NCBI GenBank assembly: GCA_002381645.1
Contig: DFXE01000017.1
Location: 48,748 to 112,747, forward strand
Direction of reading: 5' to 3'
Source: Bacteroidales bacterium UBA4116
GTDB taxonomy: Bacteria; Bacteroidota; Bacteroidia; Bacteroidales; Tannerellaceae
Length of the DNA stretch: 64,000 nucleotides
Within the stretch, counting starts at the first letter, position 1; each line of letters begins with the position of its first letter. Positions 9,035 through 17,352 of this stretch are shown here, one piece after another. The position numbers were made by a program, and so were the translations under genes. The notes beneath the pieces were generated by a model. It worked only from the letters and a program-made list of their open reading frames with translations. It did not search any database and was not told the DNA's origin.

Positions 9035-9742
9035 ATGAAAGTAGTAGTAGACAAGGCTAATTCGAGGGGATACGCAAATCACGGCTGGTTAAAGACATAT
9101 CATACTTTTAGTTTTGCTGATTATTATAATCCCAAAAGAATGCACTTTGGCATGTTACGTGTATTAAATGACGATACTGTAACACCACGTGAAGGCTTTG
9201 GTATGCATCCGCATAAAAATATGGAAGTTGTATCCATACCTTTAAAAGGTTACCTGAGACATGGAGACAGCATAAAAAACAGCCATACCATTACTCCCGG
9301 CGACATACAGGTAATGAGTACAGGCACCGGTATATTCCATAGCGAATATAATGATAGTGACACTGAAAATCTCGAGTTTCTGCAGATATGGGTTTTCCCA
9401 AGAGAAGAGAATACAACTCCTAAATATGAGAATTATGATATCCGTCCTACACAGAAGCGCAACGAAATATCATTGATCATATCGCCAGACGGAGACGCTC
9501 CGGCCTCGATTTTGCAGGATGCCTGGTTTTCTTTAGGTACATTAGATGCGGAACAAACAAAAGAATATGCACTTCACAGATCGAATACAGGGGTTTACCT
9601 TTTTGTTATAGAAGGAGAAGTTCAGGTAGGCGATAATGTATTATCGAAAAGAGACGGCGCCGGATTCAGCGATACGGAAAAGATCACCATTAAAACATTG
9701 AGGGAATCTACCGTATTATTGATGGAAGTCCCGATGCATTAA
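9035..9742 (+). CDS. Pirin family bicupin protein (YhhW-like)
   Basis: 235-residue bicupin of the pirin family, whose members include quercetin 2,3-dioxygenases and redox or metal-responsive proteins. The N-terminal cupin has the metal ligands His58 and His60 (GMHPHKNME) and His102 and Glu104 (IFHSEYN). NLEFLQIWVFPRE and the second, metal-free cupin (LFVIEGEVQVGDN) follow. An AGGAG at 9022-9026, 8 bases before the ATG, is a rare Shine-Dalgarno-like sequence for this window. The gene stands alone, followed by a strong terminator at 9763-9826. The substrate is unknown. Confidence 0.92.
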   Translation: MKVVVDKANSRGYANHGWLKTYHTFSFADYYNPKRMHFGMLRVLNDDTVTPREGFGMHPHKNMEVVSIPLKGYLRHGDSIKNSHTITPGDIQVMSTGTGIFHSEYNDSDTENLEFLQIWVFPREENTTPKYENYDIRPTQKRNEISLIISPDGDAPASILQDAWFSLGTLDAEQTKEYALHRSNTGVYLFVIEGEVQVGDNVLSKRDGAGFSDTEKITIKTLRESTVLLMEVPMH

Positions 9743-9762
9743 TCATGCATTCTATATACTTC

Positions 9763-9826
9763 ACAGGTATTAATTTCGAATATTAGTTGAAACTATATTA
9801 AAACGAAATTAATACCTGTTTTTTTA
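9763..9826 (+). terminator. Rho-independent terminator after the pirin gene
   Basis: Perfect 16-bp inverted repeat (9763-9778 and 9804-9819) with a 25-base loop followed by seven T residues at 9820-9826. The T tract serves the plus strand. It overlaps the stop of the convergent M64 gene by a few bases. Confidence 0.85.
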
Positions 9827-11113
9827 ATATGCGCGATCAGAAAGGAAATCGATCATACGTAAAATAGCACGGCTACAGGCCGGACAGAAAGGCGCATAGT
9901 CACGCATCATACAATGATCCATCGGACGGTAAATCCCCTTTGCAAGATAACCGCCACCTTCAAATACACCTATATTATCTTTATGGGCATCATTAAGCGG
10001 AGTAGGAACAGGGGTATCCTGAGGTAAAAGATCTTTCCATTTACTGTCGAAATCCACTAAAGTTGTAATATTAGGTTCCCAGGGTTCCATTTTCAAATTA
10101 TAAAAATTATCATCATAAGCTACTTCGGATGAAAAATATTCATCCGCAAGACCCGCAAAACTATGTCCGAATTCATGTACGAAAACAACCGGAGTACGTG
10201 CATTATCGGAAGTTCCCATAGCATAGAAATTATACATTCCCCCACCACCGTACATATCGGTATTTACCAGTATAAAAATGGCATCGCAAGCTACATTCCA
10301 TACGGCATCCCTAATTGATTTCATATCGGGTGTAGTAAGATATCGGTCGACACCAAAAGTATAATATCCTGAATTCAAAGCGGTATTTTTAAATATTCCT
10401 TTACCGGAAACATCCGTTCCCGAATCTTCGGATACTAAACCTACCGACCAGACATTGAAGTCATCCCTTCGCATATCAAACGGAGGCGTAGTGAACAAGG
10501 CTTCGGCAAATCGTTTGGCATCATCCTCAAACTTCGATTCTTCTTCCTTTGTATAGCCTTCTCCTATAAATACGAGATCAACTTTACCGGAAGGATCGCC
10601 TTTATATTGTATCCTTGTAACTACATTTTCTTTTAATTTGCTTTTGTCAATAAATATGCTTGCCGGGTCTACTTCTACTTTTAATAACGATTCGAATTGC
10701 ATTGTGCCTTTATTGCGGGCCGTAATTTCAAACAGGATACTTTTCTTAGGATAAGGTACCGACACACTATTGGTCCACGACTGAACCTCTTTTTTGGCTT
10801 GTTCTGTCGACCGCCATTCTTCAAATAAAGTATTAAATCCACGGGAATATATCAGTTTATTACTGGCTTTATCATATATGTTAACGTAATAACCTCCATA
10901 ATTAAACTGGTCTATCAGGTTATTAACCGGTCCTCCCCACACAGGCTCTTCTCGCATTTGTTGCAATGCGGCGTTTTGATACTCAGAATTTCCGCTTAAA
11001 GCAAAGTCTACCCTGAGGCTTTTTTTCTCAAACCATTCATTAAAGCCCACCTGAGCATGACAACTTAGTATATAAAAGAAGGCGATTAAGCAAATACATA
11101 CTTTATTTTTCAT
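9824..11113 (-). CDS. Secreted M64-family zinc metallopeptidase (IgA-peptidase-like)
   Basis: 429 residues. A signal peptide (MKNKVCICLIAFFYILSCHA; the cysteine at 18 could also be read as a weak lipobox) leads to an N-terminal beta domain, then the M64 catalytic domain from about residue 178 (DLVFIGEGYTKEE). The zinc motif HEFGHSFAGLADEY at 313-326 gives His313, Glu314 and His317, with a downstream Asp324. The family includes a Clostridium ramosum IgA-cleaving enzyme, but most Bacteroidota members have no known substrate, so IgA cleavage should not be assumed. A cysteine-rich end (CMMRDYAPFCPACSRAILRMI) is typical. It has its own promoter-like element at 11149-11156. Confidence 0.92.
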   Translation of the reverse strand: MKNKVCICLIAFFYILSCHAQVGFNEWFEKKSLRVDFALSGNSEYQNAALQQMREEPVWGGPVNNLIDQFNYGGYYVNIYDKASNKLIYSRGFNTLFEEWRSTEQAKKEVQSWTNSVSVPYPKKSILFEITARNKGTMQFESLLKVEVDPASIFIDKSKLKENVVTRIQYKGDPSGKVDLVFIGEGYTKEEESKFEDDAKRFAEALFTTPPFDMRRDDFNVWSVGLVSEDSGTDVSGKGIFKNTALNSGYYTFGVDRYLTTPDMKSIRDAVWNVACDAIFILVNTDMYGGGGMYNFYAMGTSDNARTPVVFVHEFGHSFAGLADEYFSSEVAYDDNFYNLKMEPWEPNITTLVDFDSKWKDLLPQDTPVPTPLNDAHKDNIGVFEGGGYLAKGIYRPMDHCMMRDYAPFCPACSRAILRMIDFLSDRAY

Positions 11114-11148
11114 GGTATTTATATTAAATATTGTATTTTACGTTACTA

Positions 11149-11156
11149 CAAATATA
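11149..11156 (-). promoter_or_regulatory. Putative -7 promoter element of the M64 peptidase gene
   Basis: TATATTTG on the minus strand, a perfect TAnnTTTG match, 35 bases before the ATG. The same GCCTATATTTG string recurs upstream of DUF3467. Confidence 0.55.
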
Positions 11157-11202
11157 GGCAATTCGCCATGTTGAAAATCAGACCTGTCCTAATAAAAATC
11201 AC

Positions 11203-11250
11203 ACGTTAGCAAAAATTTGCAGGACGTGTCCTATTTTATTTTGCTAACGT
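11203..11250. repeat. Nested inverted repeat between DUF3467 and the M64 gene
   Basis: A perfect 12-bp inverted repeat (11203-11214 and 11239-11250) encloses a second dyad, AGGAC/GTCCT (11221-11232). On the minus strand the outer stem is followed after a few bases by TTTTTATT, so it could terminate DUF3467 transcription. It also lies about 45-95 bases upstream of the M64 promoter element, where a regulator could bind. Confidence 0.6.
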
Positions 11251-11333
11251 CCTGTAAATATACGTCTAAAGCTCCATGGGATAATCATAGAACAATGCGA
11301 TATAAGAATGGCAATCATAAAAGGTTAAGGTAA

Positions 11334-11636
11334 TTATGCTTCGCCTTTAATACCTCCTATAGGAGGAATATAATCCGTTACGTTTTCTGCCTGTTGTTGT
11401 TCGAATTTTGTAAGATTATCCTGAAGCGCGAACAATAAACGCTTCGCATTATCCGGAGTAAGTATTACACGGCTTTTTACTTTGGCTTTAGGTACTCCGG
11501 GTACCACCCGAATAAAATCCAATATGAATTCAGATGATGAATGGGCTATTATTGCCAGATTAGCATAAGTACCCTGGGCTACATCCTCTGTTAACTCTAC
11601 CTGGATTTCATTTATCTGGTTATTATTTTTTTCCAT
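11334..11636 (-). CDS. DUF3467 protein
   Basis: 100-residue soluble protein of unknown function. The start at 11636 (MEKNNNQINEIQVELTEDVAQGTYANLAIIAHSSSEF) was chosen because conserved sequence starts there; the open frame extends 12 codons upstream over the promoter region. Characteristic segments are DVAQGTYANLAIIAHSSSEFILDF and SRVILTPDNAKRLLFALQDNL. In Bacteroides, as I recall, this gene lies directly between rpoC and rpsL. Here it lies 1.3 kb beyond rpoC behind an AraC-family gene and has its own promoter and the M64 gene after it. No function is assigned. Confidence 0.88.
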   Translation of the reverse strand: MEKNNNQINEIQVELTEDVAQGTYANLAIIAHSSSEFILDFIRVVPGVPKAKVKSRVILTPDNAKRLLFALQDNLTKFEQQQAENVTDYIPPIGGIKGEA

Positions 11637-11669
11637 ATTTTTAATGTTAATATTGTTAATACAGCGCAG

Positions 11670-11704
11670 CAAATATAGGCATTATTGAGGAGGTATTAAA
11701 CAAA
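11670..11704 (-). promoter_or_regulatory. Putative promoter of DUF3467 gene
   Basis: On the minus strand a TTTG at 11701-11704 (-33-like) and TATATTTG at 11670-11677 (-7) are separated by 23 bases, slightly longer than usual. The -33 box is part of the T tract of the terminator just upstream. Confidence 0.5.
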
Positions 11705-11727
11705 AACGGCTACCTTCTCAGGCAACC
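11702..11727 (-). terminator. Terminator (minus strand) downstream of the AraC gene or candidate sRNA
   Basis: Minus-strand stem CGGTTGCC / GGTAGCCG with loop TGAGAA, followed by TTTTTG. All eight pairs form on the minus-strand RNA, two as G-U. On the plus strand those two become A-C mismatches, so it acts only for minus-strand transcripts. Confidence 0.65.
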
Positions 11728-11859
11728 GCTTTCCAGTTGTGTTTTTAATTCTCAATTCTTTAGACCAATGTAAAAATATCTTTTTTGTTATAGTAAATTC
11801 TCTTCTCTTTTTGACATTTAAGTCAAGGCTTTTTAAAGTGCTAATATTTGGTTATGTAA
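11702..11859 (-). ncRNA. Candidate small RNA (about 155 nt) or AraC-gene 3' UTR
   Basis: Between the AraC gene and DUF3467 the minus strand has a good promoter (11866-11897) and, about 155 bases on, a terminator (11706-11727, then T-rich). No open frame longer than about 10 codons lies between, so a noncoding transcript is plausible. It does not resemble a tRNA. The ends do not pair as expected for 6S RNA, and I could not match it to a known family. Alternatively it is simply the 3' untranslated region of the AraC-family mRNA. Confidence 0.35.
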
Positions 11860-11865
11860 TTAATA

Positions 11866-11897
11866 CAAAAATAGAGGGTTTGTTAAGAACCACCAAA
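11866..11897 (-). promoter_or_regulatory. Putative promoter of the candidate small RNA
   Basis: Minus strand: TTTG at 11894-11897, 20-base spacer, TATTTTTG at 11866-11873. This is a close match to the Bacteroidota consensus (TTTG, about 19 bases, TAnnTTTG), and the next coding sequence (DUF3467) starts 230 bases downstream behind a terminator. Confidence 0.5.
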
Positions 11898-11958
11898 TAC
11901 TATTTTATCAATAAATAATACTTTTTCGTCATAATAAACTTCAAAATGTTAAATTTAT

Positions 11959-12840
11959 TTACACTCTAAACCGTGTACGCGCATACCTTTCCCTATATTC
12001 GGTTGGAGTTATTCCTTTTCTTTTTTTAAAAATACGATTGAAATTAGAAAGGTTATTAAATCCGCTTTTAAATGATATCTCCGATATCGTATCACCCGTA
12101 TCAATCAATTTACATGCAGCTTCCGAAATACGAATATCATTAAGGTTATCGATAAACGTTTTACCTGTCCATTTTTTCAGAAAACGGGTAAGCGACGATT
12201 CGCTTGTATTAATCAATTGGGCAACATCAGCTAAGGTGATCTGCCTCTGATAGTTTTCATGCAAAAATAACATAATAACCTCCAGACGGTCACTATCCCG
12301 GTCCATCAAACTTTTCATATTGTCTGATGTATTCAAACGTCTGGCTGCATCGTCTAGCGATAGGATTTTAAGTATCTCAATTAATCTTAGGAAATTACGG
12401 AATGAATCGGGAACATCATTCGAAAGCATTTTCAATTCAGGGCGTACACGGTTGATCATTTGCCTGCTGAATATTAAGCCATGACTGGCATTTTCAAACA
12501 TACTTTTTATGGTTTTAAAATGACGCTTGTTTATAACACTATCGAATAAACTACGATGATACTGAATCGTTATTTCTAACGTCCCTTCAAATTTGCATTT
12601 ATGGTTAAGGTAAGCATGCTTAGTTCCGCCTGCTATAAGCACAAGGTCTAAATCTCCAATCTCTTCTACCGAATCACCAACCATACGGATACAGCCGGAA
12701 GCATTTTCAAGGTAATTCAATTCAAATTCGGGATGTACATGAAAAGGATAAGCAAAACTTTGTTTAGCGCGCCGCATCACTAAAAAGCAGTCCTCATTCG
12801 AAAGTGATGTCACTTCATTCAGTACATCAATTTGACTCAT
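11959..12840 (-). CDS. AraC-family transcriptional regulator with N-terminal cupin domain
   Basis: 293 residues. The N-terminal part is a cupin-like effector domain (FHVHPEFELNYLENASG, then LVLIAGGTKHAYLNH). The C-terminal 100 residues are the double helix-turn-helix of AraC proteins: ITLADVAQLINTSESSLTRFLKKWTGKTFIDNLNDIRI and ISEISFKSGFNNLSNFNRIFKKRKGITPTEYRERY. The ligand is unknown; the arrangement resembles regulators of sugar metabolism. It starts at 12840, only 79 bases beyond the rpoC terminator, and is followed by about 230 bases of noncoding sequence with a candidate sRNA. No adjacent metabolic gene on the same strand reveals its target. Its position between rpoC and DUF3467 looks like an insertion into an otherwise conserved gene order. 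Confidence 0.93.
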   Translation of the reverse strand: MSQIDVLNEVTSLSNEDCFLVMRRAKQSFAYPFHVHPEFELNYLENASGCIRMVGDSVEEIGDLDLVLIAGGTKHAYLNHKCKFEGTLEITIQYHRSLFDSVINKRHFKTIKSMFENASHGLIFSRQMINRVRPELKMLSNDVPDSFRNFLRLIEILKILSLDDAARRLNTSDNMKSLMDRDSDRLEVIMLFLHENYQRQITLADVAQLINTSESSLTRFLKKWTGKTFIDNLNDIRISEAACKLIDTGDTISEISFKSGFNNLSNFNRIFKKRKGITPTEYRERYARTRFRV

Positions 12841-12918
12841 GGTAAGAATTAATTAAAAAATGAATGTTATTATGACAAATATAATAATATGCTTTCATTT
12901 ATCAAATAATGAAAACAA

Positions 12919-12949
12919 AAAAGGCTGCCCAAATCATAGGCAGCCTTTT
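12919..12949 (-). terminator. Terminator after rpoC
   Basis: Perfect 11-bp inverted repeat (12919-12929 and 12939-12949) with a 9-base loop. On the minus strand it is followed by TTGTTTTC after the T-ending arm. It lies 23 bases past the rpoC stop and probably ends the long rpl-rpo transcription unit. Confidence 0.85.
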
Positions 12950-12972
12950 CTTTATTTATGTGACGAGGAAGT

Positions 12973-15900
12973 TTAATCTTCTCCTCTGTCCGTTACTTTA
13001 TCCATCATGTTGAGTTCAACAACATTCTTACGGTTAGCATAGATGCGTTCAAATTCATCTTTTGCTCCTACCACCAGCTTGTCGAAATCCCGTTGTCCGG
13101 TACCTGCAGGAATTAAATGACCACAGATTACGTTTTCTTTCAAACCTTCAAGTCGGTCTACTTTTCCGTTGATAGCAGCTTCGTTCAACACCTTCGTTGT
13201 TTCCTGGAAAGATGCAGCAGACATAAAGCTGTTTGTTTGCAGTGCCGCACGTGTTATACCTTGAAGAATCTGGTTTGCAGTAGCAGGTACGGCATCCCTT
13301 ACTTCAACAGTCTTAAGGTCACGACGTTTTAACATACTGTTTTCATCACGTAACTTACGGGCTGTTACAATCTGTCCGGCTTGTAACGTTTGCGAATCTC
13401 CCGGATCAAGAACTACTTTCTTACCCCAGATACGGTCATTCTCATCCATTACTTCTAACTTATCTACAATCTGTTGTTCAAGGAAACGGGTATCTCCCGG
13501 ATCAACCACCTCTACTTTACGCATCATCTGGCGTACAATTACTTCGAAGTGTTTATCATTAATCTTAACACCCTGCAAACGATATACATCCTGTACTTCA
13601 TTCACGATATATTCCTGAACAGCCGTAGGCCCTTTAATAGCCAGAATGTCTGACGGTGTAATTGCACCATCCGACAGAGGCATACCAGCACGGATATAGT
13701 CGTTTTCTTGAACTAACAACTGCTTAGACAGCGGCACCATGTATTTTTTCACCTCACCTAATTTAGACGTTACGGTGATTTCACGGTTACCACGTTTGAT
13801 CTTTCCAAATCCTACTTCACCGTCGATTTCAGAAACCACTGCCGGATTAGACGGGTTACGTGCTTCGAAGAGTTCGGTAACACGGGGAAGACCACCGGTA
13901 ATATCACCTGTCTTTCCTACCGCACGCGGCATCTTAACAAGTACTTCACCGGCTTTAACAAAGTCTCCGTTTTCTTTTACTACGTGAGCGCCTAAAGGCA
14001 ATGAGTAGTTCTTTAAATGGTTGCCATTGTCATCAATAATATGAACAACAGGAGCTTTTGTTTTATCTTTAGGTTCAATGATGATCTTTTCTTTCAATCC
14101 GGTAGTTTCATCACTTTCTACTTTATAAGTAATACCTTCGATAACACTTTCAAACTCTATCTTACCGGCAACTTCGGAAACGATAACGGCATTGAACGGG
14201 TCCCATTCAATAATAACGTCACCTTTCTTTATGGTATCGCCGGAGTTGAAATAAAGTTTAGAACCGTATGGTATATTATGAGTCAGCAAAACGATCTTGG
14301 TATTCGGATCGACGATTCTCATTTCTGCCAGACGGCTTACAACTACCTGATGCTCTTTTCCTGCCGGATCTACAGAAGCTACTGCACGAAGCTCGTCAAT
14401 TTCGAGAATACCGTCATACTTAGATGTTATACTGTTTTCAGTTGCAATATTAGAAGCAATACCTCCTACGTGGAAAGTACGTAATGTCAACTGTGTTCCA
14501 GGTTCACCAATAGATTGGGCAGCAATTACACCCACTACTTCTCCTCGTTGCACCATTCGTCCGGTAGCTAAATTACGTCCGTAGCATTTACCGCAAACAC
14601 CCTTTTTAGATTCACAGGTAAGAACAGAACGTATTTCAACGCTTTCAATAGGTGATTCCTGAATCTTGCGGGCCGCATCTTCACGGATTTCTTCACCGGA
14701 CTCAACAAGCATTTCGCCTGTTAACGGGTGCTGAATATCATGAACGGATACACGTCCTAAGATTCGTTCATATAATGAAGCAATAACTTCTTCGTTATTC
14801 TTTAACTCAGTACAAACCAGTCCGCGCAATGTACCGCAATCTTCTTCATTGATAATCACATCATGTGATACGTCAACCAGACGACGGGTTAAATATCCGG
14901 CATCTGCAGTTTTCAATGCAGTATCCGCCAAACCTTTACGGGCACCGTGGGTAGAGATAAAATATTCAAGTACGGACAATCCCTCTTTAAAGTTTGATAA
15001 GATCGGGTTCTCAATAATCTGTCCTCCGTCTGCCCCGCTCTTTTGCGGTTTAGCCATCAAACCACGCATACCGGATAACTGTCGGATCTGTTCTTTCGAT
15101 CCACGGGCACCGGAATCCATCATCATAAAGACAGAATTGAATCCGTCGTTGTCATTTGTCAACTGTTTGATCAGGATCTCAGATAATCTGCTGTTCACGT
15201 GTGTCCAGGTATCGATAATCTGATTATAACGCTCGTTGAATGTGATGAATCCCATGCTATAGTTAGAAAGGATCTGTTCGACTTCTTCGTAACCTTGTTC
15301 AACCAATTTATCTTTTTCCGGTGGAATAAGTACGTCTGCCAGGTTAAAGGATAGACCTCCCTTGAATGCCATCTGATAACCTAAATTCTTTATATCATCA
15401 AGGAACTGGGCCGTACGGGCAACACCTGAGGCTTTGATCACCTCACCGATAATATCGCGAAGCGCTTTTTTACCTAATACTTCGTTCACATATCCTACTT
15501 CTCTCGGTACAAATTCATTTACCATCACACGACCGACAGAAGTTTCAATCATCTTTTTAACAAAGTTTCCTTCTTCGTCAATGGTATCAACATATACTTT
15601 TACAGGGGCGTGAATATCTACCTTACCTTCATTATATGCTATGGTAGCTTCTTCAACTCCATAAAATGTCAAACCTTCGCCTTTGGTACCGGGACGCAGC
15701 TTTGTAATATAATATAAACCTAATACCATATCCTGTGAAGGAACAGTAATGGGGGCACCATTTGCCGGATTCAGGATATTATGTGAAGCAAGCATCAGCA
15801 TCTGTGCTTCTAACACCGCTTCATTACCTAAAGGTAAATGGACAGCCATTTGGTCACCGTCAAAGTCGGCATTAAAAGCCGTACATGCTAATGGGTGTAA

Positions 15901-17274
15901 CTGAATAGCTTTCCCTTCAATCAACTTGGGTTGGAAAGCTTGTATACCTAACCGGTGCAACGTAGGAGCACGGTTCAATAATACCGGATGACCTTTCATC
16001 ACATATTCCAGAATATCCCATACAACCGGTTCTTTACGGTCTACGATTTTCTTTGCAGATTTAACCGTTTTTACAATACCACGTTCAATCAATTTACGGA
16101 TAATAAAGGGTTTGTAAAGCTCGGCTGCCATATTCTTAGGAATACCACATTCATGCATTTTCAATTCAGGACCTACCACAATTACCGAACGTGCTGAATA
16201 GTCTACACGTTTACCCAATAAGTTCTGACGGAAACGTCCCTGTTTACCTTTTAAACTATCCGAAAGCGATTTCAACGGACGATTGGCATCCGTCTTTACA
16301 GCGCTGGATTTACGGGAGTTATCGAATAATGAATCTACTGCTTCCTGAAGCATACGTTTCTCATTACGTAAAATTACTTCCGGAGCTTTTATATCTATCA
16401 ATCTCTTTAAACGGTTATTACGTATAATAACGCGCCGATAGAGATCATTCAAATCTGATGTAGCAAAACGCCCACCGTCGAGCGGAACTAACGGACGTAG
16501 TTCGGGTGGAATGACAGGAACTACTTTTACGATCATCCATTCAGGTTTATTACGCCCCCTAGATGCACGGAAAGATTCAACGACCTGTAAACGTTTTAAT
16601 GCTTCATTTTTACGTTGTTGTGAAGTGTCTGTACTCGCCCTGTGACGCAAATCGTATGAAAGTGAATCAAGATCCAAGCGTGACAATAAATCATAAACAG
16701 CTTCTGCTCCGATTTTAGCGATGAATTTATTGGGATCGGAATCCTCCAACATTTGATTCTCTTTAGGAAGATTATCTAATATCTGAAGATATTCTTCCTC
16801 TGAAAGCAAATCTAATTCTGCTACCGTATCAATCGGACCTGGTTGTATAACAACATATCTTTCATAGTATATGATAGAGTCGAGTTTCTTTGTTGGTATG
16901 CCAAGCAGATAACCAATTTTATTCGGCAAAGACCTGAAGTACCAGATATGAGCTACCGGAACCACCAAATGAATGTGTCCCATACGCTCACGGCGAACTT
17001 TCTTCTCAGTAACTTCTACTCCACAACGGTCACATACAATACCTTTATAGCGAATACGTTTGTATTTTCCGCAATGGCATTCATAATCCTTTATCGGACC
17101 AAAAATACGTTCGCAGAACAGACCGTCACGTTCCGGTTTGTATGTACGATAGTTAATCGTTTCCGGTTTCAGCACTTCACCGCTTGAATTCTCAAGGATT
17201 TCTTCAGGAGAAGCTAAACCGATTGTAATTTTTGAAAAGTTACTCTTTATCTTGTTTTCTTTTCTAAAAGCCAT
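12973..17274 (-). CDS. rpoC: DNA-directed RNA polymerase subunit beta'
   Basis: Largest subunit of RNA polymerase, 1433 residues, normal for Bacteroidales. The N-terminal zinc site (CHCGKYKRIRYKGIVCDRCG), the catalytic NADFDGDQMAVH with three metal-binding aspartates, the bridge-helix/trigger-loop region (SIGEPGTQLTLRTFHVGG) and the second zinc site (CGTLRG, CESKKGVCGKCYG) are all visible. It starts 78 bases after rpoB; the gap holds a 14-bp hairpin. It ends 23 bases before a strong terminator. Confidence 0.99.
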   Translation of the reverse strand: MAFRKENKIKSNFSKITIGLASPEEILENSSGEVLKPETINYRTYKPERDGLFCERIFGPIKDYECHCGKYKRIRYKGIVCDRCGVEVTEKKVRRERMGHIHLVVPVAHIWYFRSLPNKIGYLLGIPTKKLDSIIYYERYVVIQPGPIDTVAELDLLSEEEYLQILDNLPKENQMLEDSDPNKFIAKIGAEAVYDLLSRLDLDSLSYDLRHRASTDTSQQRKNEALKRLQVVESFRASRGRNKPEWMIVKVVPVIPPELRPLVPLDGGRFATSDLNDLYRRVIIRNNRLKRLIDIKAPEVILRNEKRMLQEAVDSLFDNSRKSSAVKTDANRPLKSLSDSLKGKQGRFRQNLLGKRVDYSARSVIVVGPELKMHECGIPKNMAAELYKPFIIRKLIERGIVKTVKSAKKIVDRKEPVVWDILEYVMKGHPVLLNRAPTLHRLGIQAFQPKLIEGKAIQLHPLACTAFNADFDGDQMAVHLPLGNEAVLEAQMLMLASHNILNPANGAPITVPSQDMVLGLYYITKLRPGTKGEGLTFYGVEEATIAYNEGKVDIHAPVKVYVDTIDEEGNFVKKMIETSVGRVMVNEFVPREVGYVNEVLGKKALRDIIGEVIKASGVARTAQFLDDIKNLGYQMAFKGGLSFNLADVLIPPEKDKLVEQGYEEVEQILSNYSMGFITFNERYNQIIDTWTHVNSRLSEILIKQLTNDNDGFNSVFMMMDSGARGSKEQIRQLSGMRGLMAKPQKSGADGGQIIENPILSNFKEGLSVLEYFISTHGARKGLADTALKTADAGYLTRRLVDVSHDVIINEEDCGTLRGLVCTELKNNEEVIASLYERILGRVSVHDIQHPLTGEMLVESGEEIREDAARKIQESPIESVEIRSVLTCESKKGVCGKCYGRNLATGRMVQRGEVVGVIAAQSIGEPGTQLTLRTFHVGGIASNIATENSITSKYDGILEIDELRAVASVDPAGKEHQVVVSRLAEMRIVDPNTKIVLLTHNIPYGSKLYFNSGDTIKKGDVIIEWDPFNAVIVSEVAGKIEFESVIEGITYKVESDETTGLKEKIIIEPKDKTKAPVVHIIDDNGNHLKNYSLPLGAHVVKENGDFVKAGEVLVKMPRAVGKTGDITGGLPRVTELFEARNPSNPAVVSEIDGEVGFGKIKRGNREITVTSKLGEVKKYMVPLSKQLLVQENDYIRAGMPLSDGAITPSDILAIKGPTAVQEYIVNEVQDVYRLQGVKINDKHFEVIVRQMMRKVEVVDPGDTRFLEQQIVDKLEVMDENDRIWGKKVVLDPGDSQTLQAGQIVTARKLRDENSMLKRRDLKTVEVRDAVPATANQILQGITRAALQTNSFMSAASFQETTKVLNEAAINGKVDRLEGLKENVICGHLIPAGTGQRDFDKLVVGAKDEFERIYANRKNVVELNMMDKVTDRGED

Positions 17275-17303
17275 ATTGTTTATTTATAAAGAGTTATCGA
17301 TAT

Positions 17304-17339
17304 ATCAGGTAAATAAGCATAATCACTTATCTACCTGAT
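17304..17339 (-). promoter_or_regulatory. Intercistronic hairpin between rpoB and rpoC
   Basis: Inverted repeat of 14-nt arms (17304-17317 and 17326-17339) with an 8-base loop. In the minus-strand RNA all 14 pairs form, one as G-U; the plus strand has an A-C mismatch there. No T tract follows, so an RNA-processing or stability element fits better than a terminator. Confidence 0.6.
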
Positions 17340-17352
17340 TTATGTTGTTAAA

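Noticed and set aside
11702..11859. 6S RNA
   Set aside because: The 5' and 3' ends do not pair into a terminal stem and no open promoter-like bulge could be drawn; left as an unnamed sRNA candidate.
14017..14484. 155-codon plus-strand open frame inside rpoC
   Set aside because: Antisense shadow of rpoC without recognisable domain, signal or start context.
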